Shown piece after piece: positions 31,904-45,050 of a DNA stretch of 64,000 bases. Below the pieces are notes generated by a model, which was given only the letters and a program-made list of their open reading frames with translations, had not been told where the DNA came from and did not search any database. Both the position numbers and the translations under genes were made by a program. Every line of letters begins with the position of its first letter. The first letter of the stretch is position 1. Origin of the DNA: Erodium maritimum (Eukaryota; Streptophyta; Magnoliopsida; Geraniales; Geraniaceae); the NCBI GenBank assembly GCA_963921825.1, contig OY997592.1, positions 21,641,432-21,705,431 of the forward strand, in the 5' to 3' direction.

Positions 31904-34900
31904 ATGGTTGATTGTTTTATCCGTATGAATGACTTTGCATATCTATCTGTTGTAGATCATGTCTTCAAACAATCACATAATTTATCGATACGATCGGTCC
32001 TTGAGAAGGATAAGCTGAATGAGACAAATTTTCTGGATTGGGCCAGAAACCTGAGAATTGTTCTCAGGCAGGAAAAGAATGAGTATATCCTAGATGAGCC
32101 AGTTCCTGATGGACCGCCTTTAAATGCTTCAAAATCCATAAGAGATGGTTGGACCATGATTTACAACGATTCGTTATATGTCGCTTGTATAATGCTTGGT
32201 TCCATGGAGGCTGATCTCCTGAAGCAAATGGTAGAGGAGGATGTGTATGACATGATGGTTCAACTCGAGGAAATGCTCCAAGAGAAAGACAGGATTGAAA
32301 GGTTCAATACTGTCAAGAATCTCATGTCATGCAAGATGTCCGCTTGGAAGAGGAACTGCAAGAAATATAAAGATGATCTAAAGAAGAACAAGGGTAGTGT
32401 ACCCAGCTCTTCAGGTATTCATGTTATAGAAGTAAATGCATCTACTTTTGATTCTTGGATATTGGATACTGGATCCGAATCCCACATTTGTATAAATGTG
32501 CATGGACTCAAAAGTTAGAGGGCATTGAAGGAAGGCATGGTGGACCTACGAGTTGGGGATGACCATGGAGTTATTGCCTTAACTATAGGGACATACGAGT
32601 TGGTCTTGCCTAGTGAGCTTGTTTTGCATTTTGAACAATGTTATTATGTACATGCGTTTTGTTGGAGTATCGTCTCCATTTCGTGTTTGGACAAAGAAGA
32701 CTATAAGTTTACTATTGAGATTAGTAAGTTTAGTCTTTTTCATGATAACGTTCATTATGTAACTACTTCTTGAATTAGAGGTCTTTGTGTTTTGAACATA
32801 GAAGACTCTAATGAGAAATCGTTCTATAACATTGATACAAGAGGGTTTAAGTCTGATGAGACAAACTCTACATTCCTCTGGAACTATCACTTGAGTCATG
32901 TAAATAAGAAACGCATATCAAAACTCCAATTCCATAGACTTTTGGATTCTATTATGAATCATTTGAAACATGAGAATCTTATTTAATGGGCAAGATAACA
33001 AAGACACCTTTTTCCTGAAACGATGAGAGAGCTAGTGGCTTATTGGGGATTATACATTCAGATGTATGTGGTCCAATAAGTACAACTGCTAGAGGAGGAT
33101 TTGGGTACTTCATAACAAATTGGAATTTTTGAAAGGTTTAAAAATTTCAAGAATGAAGTCCAAAATCAACTTGGCCAAGATATTAAGGCACTACGATATG
33201 ATCAAAGTGGTGAATATTTGAGCCAAGAATTCGTAGATCATCTGAAAGATTGTGAGATCATTTCTCAACTAACTTCCCTGGGAACACCACATTGGAATGG
33301 TGTGTATGAACGGAGAAATCGAACCCTATTGGATATGGTTCGGTCCATGATGAGTAACATTGATCTCCCAATGTCATTTTGGGGATATGCTCTGGAAACT
33401 ACTACATTCGTCTTGAACAGAGTACCACCAAAGGTAGTAGATAAGACACCATATGCGATATGGACAGGAAAGGTTCATGATTTGTCTTTTCTAAAGATAT
33501 GGGGATGTGTAACTTATGTGAAGCATCTAATGACGAATAAGTTAGCCCCAAATTAGAGAAGTGCCTCTTTGTAGGATATCCTAAGGAAACTAAAGGATAT
33601 TACTTCTACAACGCTACGGAGAACAAAGTGTTTGTTGCTCGGGATGAAGTTTTTTGGAAAGAGAGTTTATTTTAAAAGGAAACAGTTGGAGGACTGTTGA
33701 ACTTCGAGAAGTTACAGAACTACAAAGTAGCGTTGCGCCTAAAATGGTTACTCAAATACATGAACGAGAGAATGTAGTACCTAAAGTTGTACCACAAGTA
33801 CAAAGGAGGTCTGATAGGACACTTCAAGCCCCTATCAGATATGGGTTTCTCACTTCAGAGATTAATGACGTGATAGCTGTGGATCAAATTGAACCCACAC
33901 CCTATCAAGAGACCATTGACAAACTGCATAGATCCATTCATGGATTAAAGCAGGCTCGTCAAAGTTGGAATTTTTGTTTTGATGAATAAGTCAAAGGGTT
34001 TGACTTCATCAAGAACAAAGATGGGCCTTGTGTGTACAAGAAGGTTAGTGGGAGCGCGATCGTATTCTTAGTGTTGTATGTAGATGACATATTGGTCATT
34101 GAAAATGACATCCCTATCTTAAAAGATGTTAAGGCATGATTAGGGCAATGTTTTTCAACAAGGTACTTAGGCGAAGCTGCCTATGTATTAGGTATCAAAA
34201 TCTATGGAGATGGATCTAGAAAGCTTCTGGGCCTAAGTCAGAGCACTTACATTGACAAGGTGTTGTCAAGGTTTAGAATGCAAGACTCTAAAAGAGGGTT
34301 TTTGCCAATATCCCATGGCATTAGTATCAACAAGACTCAGTGTCTTATTACACTTGATGAGCGAGACCGCATGAGTAAAATCTCATATGCGTCTGATATT
34401 GGATTTATCATATATGTGATTTTGTGTACTAAACTCAATGTCTCGTATGCATTAAGTGCAACGAGTAAATACCAGGCAGGTTCATGTGAAGGTCACTGGA
34501 CGACAGTTAAAGGATCCTTAAGTACTTGAGAAGCACTAAGGATGCCTTTATGCTGTATGGCGGTCAAAAAAGTGAACTAGCTGTAAAGAGTTACATAGAT
34601 GCTAGCTTCCAGGTCAACATAGATGATTTGAAAATAGTCTGGTTATGTGTTTTTGTTTGAATGAAGGTGCGTTCAGCTTAAGAAGCTCGGAGCTGAACAT
34701 TGTTGCTGCAATAGAAGACGAGTAGTTAGCTGCATCGAATGCAGCTAAAGAAACTTTTTGGATCCATCTTGGGAATCATCCCTAGTATATCAGATCCGGT
34801 AAACATGTATTGTGATAACTATGAGGCGATAACACGGGGCGAGGAGCCTAGATCGCACCAGAATTCCAAACACATCCTAAGTCGTTACCATCTCATTCAT

Positions 34901-35040
34901 TAAGAGAGGAAACGCTAAGATATGCAAAGTACCTAAAAATGATAATTTGGCTGATCCTATAACCAAGGAACTTTCACACTTTGCACATGAGTGTCATGTC
35001 AGGTCAATGGGCATTACTTGTAATGTCGATTGGACCTAGT
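31904..35040 (+). pseudogene. Copia B gag-pol remnants
   Basis: Recognisable in order: gag with NETNFLDWARNLRIVLRQEK (near 32015), protease with WILDTGSESHICINVHGLKS (near 32455), the pre-integrase NYHLSHVNKKRISKLQF region (near 32880), integrase core end (HWNGVYERRNRTLLDMVRSM near 33290), RT (IHGLKQARQSW near 33940; VLYVDDILVIE near 34075) and RNase H (near 34570-34990). Parts are deleted and it is broken in more than ten places. Fossil. Confidence 0.85.
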
Positions 35041-35051
35041 GCAAGTGGGAG

Positions 35052-36069
35052 TGTTGGGTTTTGTGCCCTAGCCCAATCGTGATCATGGACGACATTATCA
35101 TTTCATTAGTACATCGGCACCACTATTATCATTTACGAAATGTTAATACTGTGAATAATACTCTTTCTTAAGATCATCGGGTTGAGGACATGATAGTAAA
35201 ACTCTTAGAACTAATAGAGTATTATTCACTTGATCCCTGATCTTACTGATATACTAAGACTAGTGTGATGTTGGTTGATGATCACGTTTTACTGATCATA
35301 CATATTGGATATGAAGTCAAATCATAGATGTCATTTAGGGAAATGGCATTGGATTACCCACTATGAGAATACTACATAGGAACTGTCATGAGTATTTCTT
35401 AATACCGTAATATGACTTAAGTCCTCTGACCTTATAGTCATCATGATTTCTATATAGGTGGTTGTGTGCTTTGACACAGTTAAACGTTGTCTTTAACCAG
35501 GCAATTATAAAGGCTGTGATTGGGTGCATAAGTGTCTATGTGAGAGATATGGTTGCCTGATAAGGGATCTGTCACTCATACAAATATGAGAGATATCATT
35601 TGGGCCCCCATATAAGTGAGACTGCAGGAAAAGGATGGCCATGCGAATTGATAAAGAGTTATCACTGGCAGTCTACTTAAGATCAAGAAACAACAATCGA
35701 ATAAAATAAGGATGACGACCCTATGCCTTATTCGATCGAGATATCGTTGACAGAAGGTTTAGCATATTAGCGTGTAAAGGTTAAGTCGCATTGACGATCA
35801 TCATACACGTTTGGGTAGTCATATTGGTTTGCTAGAAGACGACTATGACATGTGGATGAATCGAATATTTTGGGCCCATTGTCGAACGTCGTATGAGCTT
35901 GTAGGGTCACACCTAAGAACAAGCCCAAAATCGTTTTGGACTTTTGAAGTCCCTCAAGTGAATAAAATAATATATTATATTCGATATAATATTTATTTAT
36001 TCATTAACTCGTTTTTCGAATTTCCAATATAATAAAGATTATATTGGGCAATTAAAATGCAAAAATGAC
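35052..36069 (+). repeat. Copia B 3' LTR, right end missing
   Basis: Starts TGTTGGGTTTTGTGCCC directly after the polypurine tract AAGTGGGAG. Homology to the 5' LTR ends at 36069, about 830 bp short of the expected end. Confidence 0.85.
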
Positions 36070-36521
36070 GCTTTGAGTCAGGAGCTACCCTTGACGGATT
36101 CACCCATTAATGGGTTCAACAATACCCTTGGTAGGGTTTTCTTTTACAGCATCTTTTTTTTCATCTTTTTTGGCCACCGCCCACCTTCGCAGGTCGCCAC
36201 CGCCCGTTCAAACCGTACCACGACCTCGCGCTACCGATCCTGCGTCGCCGGTTTGGTCCAGAGCTAGTGCCAATGGCCATCGTGGCCTTCCTGTTGCCGT
36301 CCACCGGGGTCCATGCTCCATGCGCCGTCTCCCATCTGCAGCGGCCCAATTTAGGGCATATCCATCAAAGGGGCACACCCTAGCCAGCATGGTTCCGCTC
36401 CCTCGATGGATCTGGGATCCGGGAGGAGGGACGATAGGTTGGGGCCTGATTCCACGACATCCAAAGTCAGGACCCTCGATCCCGAACAAACCGTTGCGGG
36501 TTACTTCAAAATCTAAGTAAT
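36070..36521. other. GC-rich unassigned stretch between two copia remnants
   Basis: GC content is higher than in the neighbours from about 36170 to 36480, with an open frame 36110-36520 and another on the minus strand. I recognise no domain in either. It could be a captured host fragment or a piece of another transposon. No support for a gene. Confidence 0.3.
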
Positions 36522-36958
36522 ATTAAGCCGCTTTACTTGTATTACAAACGATGATAAAGTACAATCTAGAAATTTGGAGATTTATGATTGACCTATGGAC
36601 ATCAAGACTAACAATCTCCCACTTGTCCTTAGTTCCAATCTAAATACCAGTCTAAACACATTAACTTTACATGTCTCTCATGTGTAGGTAGTGAGAGTGC
36701 CTTAGTCAATGGATTGATTATGTCCCACATCACCTTTTTTTCAGAACTTCTCTGATGAGGTGGTAACACCTTTATACATGCTTGGATTTGATATGCGATC
36801 CGGGCTCTTTAGCTTGCATAAAGGCCCATTTATTGTCGCAAAATATATTCATCGAACTCGACGGGTTTTTAGTTTCGCCCAACCCAACCGTGAATTTCCT
36901 AATCCACACAGCCTCTTTAGTTTCCTCTGCAACAACTATGTACTCGACCTCTAAAATA
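36522..36958 (-). mobile_element. Copia fragment (RNase H end, polypurine tract, LTR start)
   Basis: Aligns to 44810-45260, the 3' end of the internal region and LTR start of the copia at 43214-48735. Shared blocks are AAGCCGCTTTA, GACTAACAATCTCCCAC and the RNase H-coding CCGTGAATTTCC region. It is visibly more diverged than that element's own LTRs are from each other, so it is an older fragment of the same family. Confidence 0.75.
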
Positions 36959-37550
36959 GTTAAAAAAAAAATTATTCAAATTAAATAACCATATTTTATT
37001 TTTCTAGATACTTGTTCATTTGATTTTATGCGCGTGAAAACAAATATTGAAGATCTTGTTCAAGAATGATTGCTTTTATGATTTTTCTACCATAACACCT
37101 ACACCCTACGCCCTACCCCCCACAATTAAACCCCAATGCTCAACCCTGAAACCCCAAATCCTTATAGTCATACCCCAAACCTCACCATCAACCCTCACCA
37201 TGAAATCACAACCCTCTACCCTCACCTTTAAAACCAATCCCTCAACCATTAGACCAGATTTGGAAAACAGATTGGGGGTAAAGTCTCGATTCACCATCAC
37301 CATGTGCTAGCAGGAAGATTTTGAGGCACAATCTATCTCAGCATCGCTATCATTAAAGGAGATATAACCCATATTTGCTATCGACATCGCCGCCTATGAG
37401 TCTCGATTTTCCATCACCGTTAGTGGAGTCTTGATTTTCTGTCGCAAACTTTGACACTTCCAAATTTGTTGATCAACGTTACGCTGGTCACCACTGGTCT
37501 TTTAGGCCTTGAATTTCACCGAACATAAGAGTTTAGATAGAAGGAGAAAA
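36959..37550. other. Unassigned; C/A-biased tract
   Basis: No gene is supported. 37090-37260 is strongly C/A-rich on this strand (many ACCCT, CCCCA and CAACCCT words) with little G. It is reminiscent of degenerate telomere-like sequence but has no regular CCCTAAA repeat. Confidence 0.4.
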
Positions 37551-37664
37551 AGGAAGAAGAAGAAGAAGAAGAAGAAGAAGAAGAAGAAGAAGAAGAAGAA
37601 GAAGAAGAAGAAGAGGAGGAGGAGGAGGAGGAGGAGGAGGAGGAGGAGGAGGAGGAGGAGGAGG
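37551..37664 (+). repeat. GAA/GGA compound microsatellite
   Basis: An uninterrupted GAA run (to about 37613) changes into a GGA run (to about 37664). It is purely purine on this strand for over 100 bp, a form known to adopt triplex structures. Confidence 0.97.
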
Positions 37665-39167
37665 TAGGCTTTAGGTTATTAAAGATATGTTTTATTTCTA
37701 TTTTTTATCCAAATGATAATTTTGTCTTTAAAAAAATAAGGTCATGTTCTTTGCACATGAATGTTTTTCTGTCCAAAAATTAAATGAATTGAGTAACATG
37801 TTATAGTTCGATAGTTTTTTTAAGGTACCACAAAAACGAATTTCGAAGTTAGGTGTGGTTAAATGAAAAACTTATATAGTTAGGTATGGTTAAGTTATAT
37901 TATCTATGTAACTAATTAGCATATGTGTATGGTCAAATTACTTAATTACACCTAGCTATGCACATTTTCACTTAACTACATCTAGTATCAAAATATTCTT
38001 TATGATACCCTAAGTTTTAAAATCTTCATGAAGCTTAGACGAAGTAAGCTATGCACGTGCTTGATTCCCGGCACACAATAGTTTCAACCATACCTCACCA
38101 CAATCCATTTTTTTCGGTCCGACCACAAAAACACTATAATCTATTCAGAATCCATCACCTTTAAGACAAGTAGGTGAAAATGTTATTCGATGGAAAACAG
38201 AAGAAGACATGTGATTAGCCTCATGTTAGCTTCATCAATTACTCAGCTTATACAAAGAGAAGTCTTAGCCTAAAGATGGGATTTGGAGCGCTTTTGAAAA
38301 AAAGTACTAGATATGGGGCTTTCCTACCAAGACTTTGGAAACAATTGAAAGATTTTTGGTCCAAAATAAATGCTAAGGTGAAAATATTTAATGTTTTTAC
38401 TTTTTTGTTCCCCTCTAAGTTCACCTCCACTCCGTGCATTATCAAGACAAGGACAGATCGGAACCTGCTCTCAAATGGTTGTCTTTCTCCGCAGGAGGGC
38501 ACCACACCACTCTCTACCCCGGCCATGCCACTGATAATAGCTCACCATCGTTGCACCCTCACGACCAAAATGATAAGGAGTATGACCCCCAATGTGGATC
38601 ACCCCCGAATTGGTCTAATCATACTATATCACCAGAAGGGCACCCCTGATAGTGGGATATCGGTATTCCCACGAGTAGTCACTGGCCGCTGGGGATCATT
38701 CACATTTTGATTATCTTAAATAAGAAAAGTACTCCGAATAAGGCGTATGGAAAACTATCCATACCCAAGAGATGCTGGTGAAGGTGAACCTGAAGGAATG
38801 AGAGAGACTAAACCTTAACATGAGGTGTCAAGGGAAAACTCAGAAATTATTAGGATTTAGGTCACAGTGGCTCTACCAAACCGACAAGAATTCACTCACT
38901 AGGAAGGTCGTCACGGTCCTCCCTACTTTCTATCTCGTGACCGGATGGGTGACGTCGCAAACATCATGCTAATCCGAAAAAAGAGGGAACCCCTACTCCA
39001 TACATCTAAAGGGACCGGGAGGTCATGACCAGAGCCACTACGGAAAGGTCGCGCATACTAAACTAGGAAGGATTTTTGGCCCTACTGGGGAAAAAGCGAG
39101 GCCTACAAAGCACCCTCGTCGGTCATCATATGGGGTGTCAATGAAGAGACACACCTCGGGCTCCACC
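37665..39167. other. Unassigned intergenic sequence
   Basis: AT-rich to about 38220, then mixed. Open frames near 38276-38710 match no family I recognise. 38440-39160 has the texture of old LTR-element sequence, but I found no LTR, PBS or coding motif to prove it. Confidence 0.4.
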
Positions 39168-40640
39168 TAGGGCCGTCTCAAGCTTTAAGTGAGTTAAGCA
39201 ACCGATTAAGGCCTCAGATCAAAAAAGCCTCATAAAATTAAATAATTAGCCTTTTAAGGCTTTGGATCGAAAAATACCCCAAAGATTAATGATTTGTTAC
39301 TATTAGATCAAATCTAATCAAATGAAAATTTTGGACTTCTAATTTTGAAATTAAATTTTATCACTAGTTAGTGTCAATATTCTCATCCAAAAGGAAGACA
39401 ATTTTTTTTTATTGTTGAACTATCTAACAACTCTATAAATCTTTATTTAGTAGTGAAAACTATTGTAAACGAAACAAAACACGTAAGCTTAATTTACCAG
39501 TGATTAGTGAACTAAAAATAGGGATAAAAAATGGAACAACATTAAAGAAAAAAGTATAAATATGTATATACACACACACTATAGTATTTGTTTGAGGAAT
39601 GACAAGGAATTTATCAACTTCATTACAAAAATGCTTAAACAAAATAATATGAGAAAATAAGTTGTCAAGAGAAAGAGAAACTCTTTTAAAATTATTGCAA
39701 TAAAAAATGTATTACGAAAGTTTCATTTTATGATTAGTCAAGATAATAAGTAAAATTGACTTTATATATATCACATGAAGTTGTATCTTCCAGACTCTAG
39801 GAAAATGATTCAGTTATTGGAGATGGAGATGTTTCCCAATTGTTAACATGAAGATGTTCAACGAAGAGCAAAGATTAGAGGTCATGAACATGAATGATGA
39901 TTTATTTCTGGTTCCTTAGTCCTAAATCAAAAGGATCAATAAACATGAACTTGTTTATAAGCGTCTTTAATTTTTAGATAACAACAACAATTACATGAAA
40001 TTGGACATATATCTTGAGGTAACTAGGAGGATGTGTTGCGCTTGTCTTGTTTTATTTTTTTCCGATTAAACGGTCTGTTTCAGTATCGAATACCCTTTAG
40101 TTCTTGAAAATTCCTACCTACCTACTACCACGCACCATTATTCTAAGTCATAACGACTTTCTTATTTTTGGTTATATTTGATTGATCATAGTTAAAACTC
40201 ATATTTAGTATTTAAAAATTATTTTAAGTGTAGAAATTTCTAGAAGATAATGACAATCGTTAGTCATACACGACGTCACATATATTCTAGATAATTTAGT
40301 GCAATTTTATATAATTATCTTGAACCTATCTTATCCAAACATGAAATGAATATATCTTATTTATGGATAAATGTGAATCCTTAAATATTTGGATTTTTGT
40401 ATAAAGTTCTAGACGGTAAATATTATCTATCAAGGTGTCTAGTTAGAAACTAATATCCATCATCTATTTTAGATACTGTTAGTGTTACAAATAGATGTTG
40501 AAGCTCATTTTATCAATATCATCCATTATAGTCTTTTTATATGAGAAAGTTTACTTATTTTCCTATTATATTTTTCATAAGAAAAAAAGTTATCGATCAA
40601 ATTCTTGCTTTAGGCCCCAATAATCATTGGGCCGACCCTA
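39168..40640. mobile_element. hAT-type MITE, 1.47 kb
   Basis: Ends TAGGGCCGTCTCAAGC and (inverted) TAGGGTCGGCCCAATG. The AGGCCTCAGATC and TAGGCCCCAATAATC words just inside are typical of a widespread plant hAT MITE group. The flanking 8-mers GCTCCACC and CCTCCACT match at 6 of 8 positions, an aged hAT TSD. The interior is AT-rich without coding sequence. Confidence 0.7.
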
Positions 40641-40987
40641 CCTCCACTGAACAAGCCTCATCTGTTCTCAACCTTCTCTTTTCCCTGATTTACTCTTTGG
40701 TCAATTGTTCCGATAAAACATGTTAGTCCAAGTCAAAATGGGGAAAGCACTTCTCAAAGTCGATACGGGAAAAACTTTGAAAATCACGCACTACTCACCG
40801 TATGAATAAAAAACAACCCCTACTCTCCTCCCTGGGTTTACTGGGCATTTCGTAATAAGAGTAGTGTTTCGGTTGTCAACGAAACAATATCTTTCCACTA
40901 TTGTAAGATCTTTAAAATCCATTAGGGATCAACTTAATAAAATTACATTTTAAAAAATATAATCTTATTATTAATATTTAATTACAT
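40641..40987. other. Unassigned spacer between two hAT elements
   Basis: AT-rich sequence with no recognisable gene or repeat structure; it ends in the TSD of the large hAT element. Confidence 0.5.
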
Positions 40988-41499
40988 ATTACAACTAGGG
41001 CTGGGCAAATTTATCCGGAATTACCCAAACCGACCGTCCCCAGCCATCCCCGTCACCGGAAAACCCATAACAGGGCCTATTACCGCCGGGGACGGATCAT
41101 AAAATGGAGACCCGGGGTGGTCATGGTTGGTTAACGGTTTGAGTGACAAAAAACCGGTGGTGACCAAACCGCCCGGTACTGTAGCAGCTGGGCCCATTTT
41201 CGATACTGTAGCAGCTGGTCATGTGTTGCTTGGCCCGTTTCTTGAAGCCCAAAGGATTAAAATGCAGCCCAACTCGCAGAAGCCCAAGTATTGTCTTGAT
41301 AAAAACAGACCGTTCGATCTAGGTTATTATACATCAACCGTGGATGCACATGTCTTTTTCTTTTCCAATTTTCAGTACTACACACTACACACGCGCATTC
41401 AATGCGTTCAGAAATTTCTGACTTCTTCTCTTCTCTCAAAATTTCTCGACCCAAACCACAAACCCTAGCCGGCCGAGCCTTTTCTCTTCATCTCTTGTC

Positions 41500-43208
41500 T
41501 CTTCTCACCTTTTCTCTCTTCCCCTCATCGGAACAGCCGTGAATATGTCAAGCTCAACCTGTCTCATGTCCCCTTTTCCCTTTCCCGTTGGTACCATGGC
41601 CCCATCGAAAGTGAGAAGAAGCTTTTTCGAGCTCGTTTGGCCACATATTTTCGCCGCCATGCCCGTTGGTTTCTGTCAAACGCCAGACATCCATCTTGGG
41701 ACCGTTGAGACGCATTTAATGCGGTGGAGAGAGGGAGAGGCTTGAAGCCCAAAGGAGAGCATAAAGAGGGAGTAGGGGCGGGTCACTGGAAATCAGATTT
41801 TAACTTCAAGGTACAATTTTATTTCAACATTTCATCCTCAAGTTTCTCTTACCCAAAATACTTACATGCATATGATGAACACTATTAACTCGCTATCGTG
41901 TATGTAGGGTCGAGATGGAGAGAAGGAAGCTTATTGAAAAGAAGAAGGAGAAGGAGTCTAGGATGCCAAAGGGGAAGGTATATTCACTGATCTTACGTTC
42001 ACTGTTGTATTATTGATTCATTTCCAATGACATGTTCAGTTTTTTTGATGAAACTGTCAGTGTTATGAACTTGTGGTTGTGAACCTGATTTTATTTAGTT
42101 ATTGATGTATTAAAATTACTTACTTTATTTGTTCTTTGATTTTATTTAATATGATTTATATGTTAATATGCTGTTTTGTAACCATAATTATTTTTAAATT
42201 CAAAGTTTAAATACTTACTTGATTTTTTAAGTTTGAAACTTTGAACTTCTGTCTTGGAATTTTGGGAGAGTCTTTGTTGTTCTGAGGATTTTATGGAGTT
42301 GGGTTAGTTTTGATTTTTGCTGAATATAGTCTCCACTAAGATTGCCTATTTGCTTGTTTTATGGCATCACTGCATAATTGGTTTTGAGAAGACTTTGGGG
42401 TGATTTAGTTATCTATTGGAAAGTGTTAATTGTTATAAGTTAGCTTGGTTGTATTAGGGACTGAGTTTTTAGGATCGTTGGGTACTTTTTGGGGTTGGTT
42501 TTGATTTGTATTTGGGAAGTTTATTAGCTACTGGTGGTTGCATTAATTCGCTGATCAATTTTTTTTTAACTATAATCATTGGAATCTGTTTTTTGTAATA
42601 TGATTTAAACTTTTTAGAATTTATTATCTTTCGTTTTTAAATGATTACTTTGTAATCTTAAGTTTTCAATTTCAGTACTTCAAATGAAATGTTTTATTGA
42701 TTCATTTGTAATGACATGTTCAATTTTATGATGAAACTGTTAGTTATGAACGTATGGTTTTGAATCTGTCTTTATTTAGTTATTGATATATCAAAATTAC
42801 TTACTTTATTTTATGGTTGATTAAAACTAGATTTTATGCTTTCAAATGCATGCTAATATCTTATTGCTTACTGATTAATTTGTTCTTTTTTTATTTAATA
42901 TGATTTACATACTAATATGCTATTTTGTAACATGATCTTTTTTAAATGCTTCAATTTTAATACTTACTTGATTTTCTTCTTTTGAAACTTTGAACGTTCT
43001 TAATTATAACCATTGTTAAATAGATTTTGTTTTTGTAATATAATTTAAAAGATTACTTGATTTTCATAGTTTATGAATGTTCTTTTTGTGTAATATGCTT
43101 CATTACTTCAGTCTGTAAATAATATTATGAAGTTAACAAATGCTTACTTTGTTTTATTTTGTTTGAAGGGATTGTTTGTTGAATCTGTTACTCAACCAGG
43201 TCAAGGAT
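41500..43208 (+). other. hAT 5' leader and probable intron
   Basis: A pyrimidine-rich leader (41400-41530) is followed by small open pieces. A purine-rich coding-like piece near 41915-41978 (MERRKLIEKKKEKESRMPKG) ends at a donor-like GGGGAAGGTATATTC. A T-rich stretch of about 1.2 kb up to 43165 looks like an intron, and the transposase exon then begins near 43168. Exon borders are an inference. Confidence 0.45.
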
Positions 43209-43213
43209 CTGGG

Positions 43214-44900
43214 TGTTGGGTCTCGAGGTATGGTTGGAGATGAACCAACTCGCAGCGGAAAATCAATGAAAACCAAGAGACGATTAAACCATGAAACAAC
43301 TAACAAAGAATGGATTCACAAGAGAAAAATTCAGCACTATTTCTTACCAAAACAAGAACACCGGTTAACGATTGATTGGCTTGAGTCTCCAAGACGCCTA
43401 CGTATCCACATGGGAATCAAAGCCATGTAGTTCTTCTCTTTGAGGACTCAAGAACACAAAAAAGGAGGTGAAAACTAGCCAAACCCGAAATGGTCATGGA
43501 AGAGGGAGAGAAAATGTGTTTCCTATTCTTGTCTTGTGTTTGTTATGTTGAAAAAAGATGACTTAAACATAACAAACCCCATACTTGTCCAACTAAAGGC
43601 ATGGGACAAGAATGGTTACAAGTAAGGTGTAAATAGGACAAAGTATGGCAAGACAAGATTGGGTTAGGTGGTGAATCACCAACACCTTAATCCTTGTCTT
43701 ACTTACTTAGTACTAATTAATCAAGACTTGATTAATTAGTTCCATGGGCCTTGGTTGCATGGGCCTTTCATGGGCCTCTTGGAACATGGCCCGTGGCCAT
43801 TTCCAACGAGGTCCCGTGATTCGCTCATCGCCTCCAAGCCTTCCATACCGGAAATGTCCAACATTATCCGACGCGATCAATCCCAAGACTCCAAGCCTTG
43901 TCTCGATCCGTAAAGTCCTATTCACTTACGGGCACATGACCCAAAACCCAGTTTTGGTCATGTCCCGAGACAACTCCCTTTTGGCCATTCTCCATAAATG
44001 TGTCAATGAGTTTCATCCTCCGGTGTGACCCTTAGGTTTATGCCTGTCAATAGATCAACGTAAAATCCCATTTTACTTGATCCTATTTAAGTGGCAACTA
44101 ACGAGACTTTAGTATTTCCTGACACTGCATAGCGAATCGATCCTGTCGATTCTAACCTTTCCGTTGTCCCTGTCATTATCCTTTTATCTCCGATATCCTG
44201 ATTAAGATAAGGCATAGAGCCGTCATCCTTATTATTCTCAATCAATGTTCCTTGATATGTGAGATGACTGAAGATATGATACCCAGTATCATGTGCATGG
44301 CCATGCTATTCTTTCAGTCACTCTCGATCAAGCGGCCGAGAACCGATATCTTTCCCATACCTCAGTATGAGGGATAAATCCCTTAGCCGTCTTTCGTGTC
44401 ACTCATGTAGCCCGTCCCCAAGCCAATCCTGGTCGTTATGGAAACCCTGTTACGGACAACGTTAGGCTCAGGTCAAACTCAGTTGTTGACTACATAGCGA
44501 TCACAAAGACTCCTTGGTCTAAGGATACATCACAAGCTACGACACTGAATATGTTCATGACTTAATCTATGGCACATATTCAGGGCGGGTCGTCCAATAT
44601 CATGTCCCACGTGATATCTATGATCAGACTCCGGAATCCCATTCCAATGACTAACAGAACGTAATCCATAAAGAGCCATCTTTCATACTAGTCGCTTCTA
44701 GTGAAGCTTTGTTGACTAGGGACCCATCGAGTGTGATCTATCTCGATCTATGGTTCTATTCGCATGGTGAGCATAGATCAGAGCACACATCGATATATTA
44801 CTCCAACACATAAGTAATATAAAGCCGCTTTAATTTTATTGCTAACGATGATATATACATTTGGACATTTAGGATTGAACTACGGGCACTAAGACTAACA
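43214..44900 (-). repeat. Copia LTR (3' LTR on the minus strand)
   Basis: 1687 bp, same length as its partner at 47049-48735 and about 99% identical by eye. It has TGTT...AACA ends. Confidence 0.95.
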
Positions 44901-45050
44901 ATCTCCCACTTTCCCTAGTTCCAATCTAAACTCCAATATGTCCCCATCGACTTTACATGTCTAACATGTTCAGGCAGCGACACTTCCTTAGTCAAAGGGT
45001 GTCTATGTTATCATCTGTTGCAATATAGGTTATCTTCACTTCACCTCAGT

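Larger units (their letters stand above)
13181..36069 (+). mobile_element. Copia B: Ty1/copia element, outermost of a four-deep nest, broken
   Basis: Remnants of a plus-strand copia element. LTR remnants are at 13181-14742 and 35052-36069, a PBS at 14744, a long leader (14756-14962 and 30394-31900), gag-pol remnants 31904-35000 and a polypurine tract AAGTGGGAG (35043-35051). A CACTA transposon fills 14966-30393. The LTR overlap (about 725 bp) differs by roughly 45 positions by eye, about 6%, or some 2.4-4.5 million years at 1.3e-8 to 7e-9 substitutions per site per year. Coding parts are broken in more than ten places and partly deleted. Both outer ends are lost, so no TSD is visible. Confidence 0.85.

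Noticed and set aside
37090-37260. Interstitial telomere repeat
   Set aside because: C/A-rich with many ACCCT words but no regular CCCTAAA register; not supported as telomeric.
41539-41745. Possible short host gene near the hAT left end
   Set aside because: It lies inside the hAT element and overlaps its leader; no family match and no conserved residues.
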